From assembly GCA_009996515.1 (NCBI GenBank), contig JAACZV010000004.1:1-64000 (forward strand): a DNA stretch of 64,000 nt. The letters are read 5' to 3'. Under the pieces are notes generated by a model. The model did no database searches. It was not told where the DNA came from and saw only the letters and a list, made by a program, of their open reading frames with translations. Shown piece after piece: positions 62,825-64,000 of the stretch (position 1 is the stretch's first letter; each line of letters opens with the position of its first letter). This DNA comes from Comamonadaceae bacterium. GTDB taxonomy: Bacteria; Pseudomonadota; Gammaproteobacteria; Burkholderiales; Burkholderiaceae_C. The translations under genes were made by a program, and so were the position numbers.

Positions 62825-63648
62825 TCCGGGTCCTTCTCGAAGGGACCGAGGGTGACGAACTGGCCGCCCTGGCAGCGCACCTCGGGGCGGCTGGGGTCGA
62901 GCCGGGGCTGGGCCGCCTCGACCTCGGCGCGCCAGGGCTCGGAGCTGTCCTGGGGCTTGAAGCCGATGTGGCTGGAGGGTGCGTTGTTCCACCACACCGA
63001 GCGGTTGTCGCTCATGCCGTACACGATGCTGTGGCCGACGACAGGCGCGCTCAGCGCCGCGACGACGAGGCGCTCCAGGTCGTCGTAGCTGAGCCAGCTC
63101 GACAGCATGCGGCGGTCGGTGGGTACGGGCCAGGCCGAGCCTATGCGCAGCGACACCGTCTCCAGGCCGTAGCGGTCGAAGTAGAACTGCGCCAGGTTTT
63201 CGCCAAAGGCCTTGGACAGGCCGTAATAGCTGTCCGGCCGCGGCGCGGCCTGCGGCGTCAGCGTCTCGCCCTGGCTGTAGAAGCCGGTCACATGGTTGGA
63301 ACTGGCGAAGACGATGCGCTTGACGCCGCGCTGGCGCGCCGCCTCGTAGACGTTGTAGGCACCGACGATGTTGGCCGGCAGCACGACGTCGAAGGGCTTC
63401 TCGATGGAGACGCCGCCGAAGTGCAGCACGGCGTCCACGTCCTTCAGCAGCGACTGCATCGCGGCCAGGTCTTGCAGGGGCGCCTGCACCACCTCCTCGC
63501 CCGGGCCGGCCGGGTCCATGGCCGCGAGGTCGGACAGGCGCAGCAGGTCGCAATAGGCCTTCATGCGGGGCCGCAGCACGCGGCCCAGGTTGCCGGCGGC
63601 GCCGGTCAGCAGCAGGCGCTTGAAGCGCGGGGCGGCAAGTGGGGTCAT
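62821..63648 (-). CDS. udh: Uronate dehydrogenase
   Basis: A 275-residue NAD-dependent SDR enzyme that oxidises D-glucuronate or D-galacturonate to the aldaro-lactone. The Rossmann loop LLLTGAAGNLGRV, VLHFGGVSIE, the SSNHVTGFY motif and the catalytic YYGLSKAFGE (Tyr-x3-Lys) match Udh. It lies next to a SMP-30 lactonase and a LacI regulator, a typical oxidative uronate pathway layout. The later enzymes to 2-oxoglutarate are not in the window. Confidence 0.9.
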   Translation of the reverse strand: MTPLAAPRFKRLLLTGAAGNLGRVLRPRMKAYCDLLRLSDLAAMDPAGPGEEVVQAPLQDLAAMQSLLKDVDAVLHFGGVSIEKPFDVVLPANIVGAYNVYEAARQRGVKRIVFASSNHVTGFYSQGETLTPQAAPRPDSYYGLSKAFGENLAQFYFDRYGLETVSLRIGSAWPVPTDRRMLSSWLSYDDLERLVVAALSAPVVGHSIVYGMSDNRSVWWNNAPSSHIGFKPQDSSEPWRAEVEAAQPRLDPSRPEVRCQGGQFVTLGPFEKDPE

Positions 63649-63675
63649 GCAGAAACGGCCCGCAAGGGGCCGGGA

Positions 63676-64000
63676 TCACTTTCTCAAAGGGGGGCGCAGC
63701 CTGGGGGCGGCGTCGGACTGGCGTCGGACCAGTTCGAAGTCCTTGAGCTCATGCTCGCAGGGCAGAGGCTCTCCGGTGCGGCGCGCGCGGATGTGGCGCA
63801 CCAGCAGGTCCACCGCCGCGCCGGCCATCTCCATGATGGGCTGGCGCACGGTGGTCAGTTCGGGCCAGATGGTCGTGGCCAGCGGCGCGTCGTCGAAGCC
63901 GACGACGGTCAGGTCGCTGGGCACGTCCAGGCCCAGGCGATGGGCGATGGCGACGGTGGCGGCGGCCATGTCGTCGTTGCTGGCGAAGATGGCCGTCGGG
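63676..64000 (-). CDS. LacI-family regulator, 5' end outside window
   Basis: The last about 108 codons of a LacI/GalR-type repressor, read from beyond the right edge. Typical C-terminal segments are AIFASNDDMAAATVAIAHRL, VVGFDDAPLATTIWPEL and TTVRQPIMEMAGAAVDLLV. The effector-binding half is therefore present but the DNA-binding domain lies outside. It is 27 bases upstream of udh and probably controls uronate catabolism genes. Confidence 0.85.
   Translation of the reverse strand, partial: PTAIFASNDDMAAATVAIAHRLGLDVPSDLTVVGFDDAPLATTIWPELTTVRQPIMEMAGAAVDLLVRHIRARRTGEPLPCEHELKDFELVRRQSDAAPRLRPPLRK

Noticed and set aside
1-64000. CRISPR arrays, insertion sequences, prophage and tRNA genes
   Set aside because: No direct-repeat array, transposase, integrase or cloverleaf-like sequence was seen; this is a by-eye negative and not a computed search.

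Overview
The window is one stretch of a very GC-rich chromosome, almost entirely coding. Codon use, gene families and local gene order (ybeX-lnt-glyQ-glyS-gmhB-plsC-ygjP; hslVU next to a STAS protein, dksA and a COG0523 GTPase; TRAP dicarboxylate transport with a divergent DctSR pair) fit a betaproteobacterium of the order Burkholderiales, most like the Roseateles/Mitsuaria/Rubrivivax group. That placement is an inference from gene content. No rRNA, tRNA, CRISPR array, prophage or transposase was seen.

Layout. 1-5.8 kb: the tail of a chemoreceptor, a 4-hydroxyproline epimerase, cyclopropane fatty acid synthase, a second chemoreceptor and a POT peptide transporter. 5.8-9.9 kb: B12-dependent ribonucleotide reductase, a DUF1134 envelope protein and an unknown protein. 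10-13.5 kb: a PilZ protein that seems to start on ATC, then a LytS-type kinase, a kinase-like protein that has lost its catalytic residues, and a LytTR response regulator. 13.5-19 kb: a lipase-like hydrolase, a molybdopterin oxidoreductase, and a sedolisin (S53) lipoprotein behind a c-di-GMP-I riboswitch. 19-23 kb: a leftward group with a beta-helix (bactofilin-like) protein, two divergent universal stress proteins and an Rnk-like factor. 23-29 kb: DctSR and a DctPQM TRAP system.

29-31.9 kb: an SRPBCC/GyrI protein, an ANTAR (NasT-like) antiterminator, a sigma-54-type promoter with a leader carrying two AACGGC hexaloops, and then coaX instead of nitrate genes. 31.9-37.6 kb (leftward): hslV-hslU, STAS protein, dksA, COG0523 GTPase. 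37.7-45.4 kb (rightward): the ybeX-lnt-glyQS-gmhB-plsC-ygjP block; its GmhB lacks two catalytic aspartates. 45.6-52.7 kb: an MBL hydrolase divergent from a LiuR-like regulator, TonB-like protein, LysR/AzoR pair, pirin, DUF938 methyltransferase and a lipoprotein. 52.7-56.3 kb: a Liv-type ABC transporter with fused permease and ATPase and no binding protein. 56.4-64 kb: AsmA-like protein, DUF1328 micro-membrane protein, MFS transporter, GFA and DoxX proteins, and a uronate dehydrogenase/lactonase pair with a LacI regulator.

The most notable signals are regulatory: the NasT/sigma-54/ANTAR-leader unit in front of coaX, a ~145-bp repeat with compensatory stem changes that sits directly on the stop codons of two unrelated genes, the c-di-GMP riboswitch on a secreted protease, and two apparent pseudoenzymes (the kinase at 11.7 kb and GmhB).
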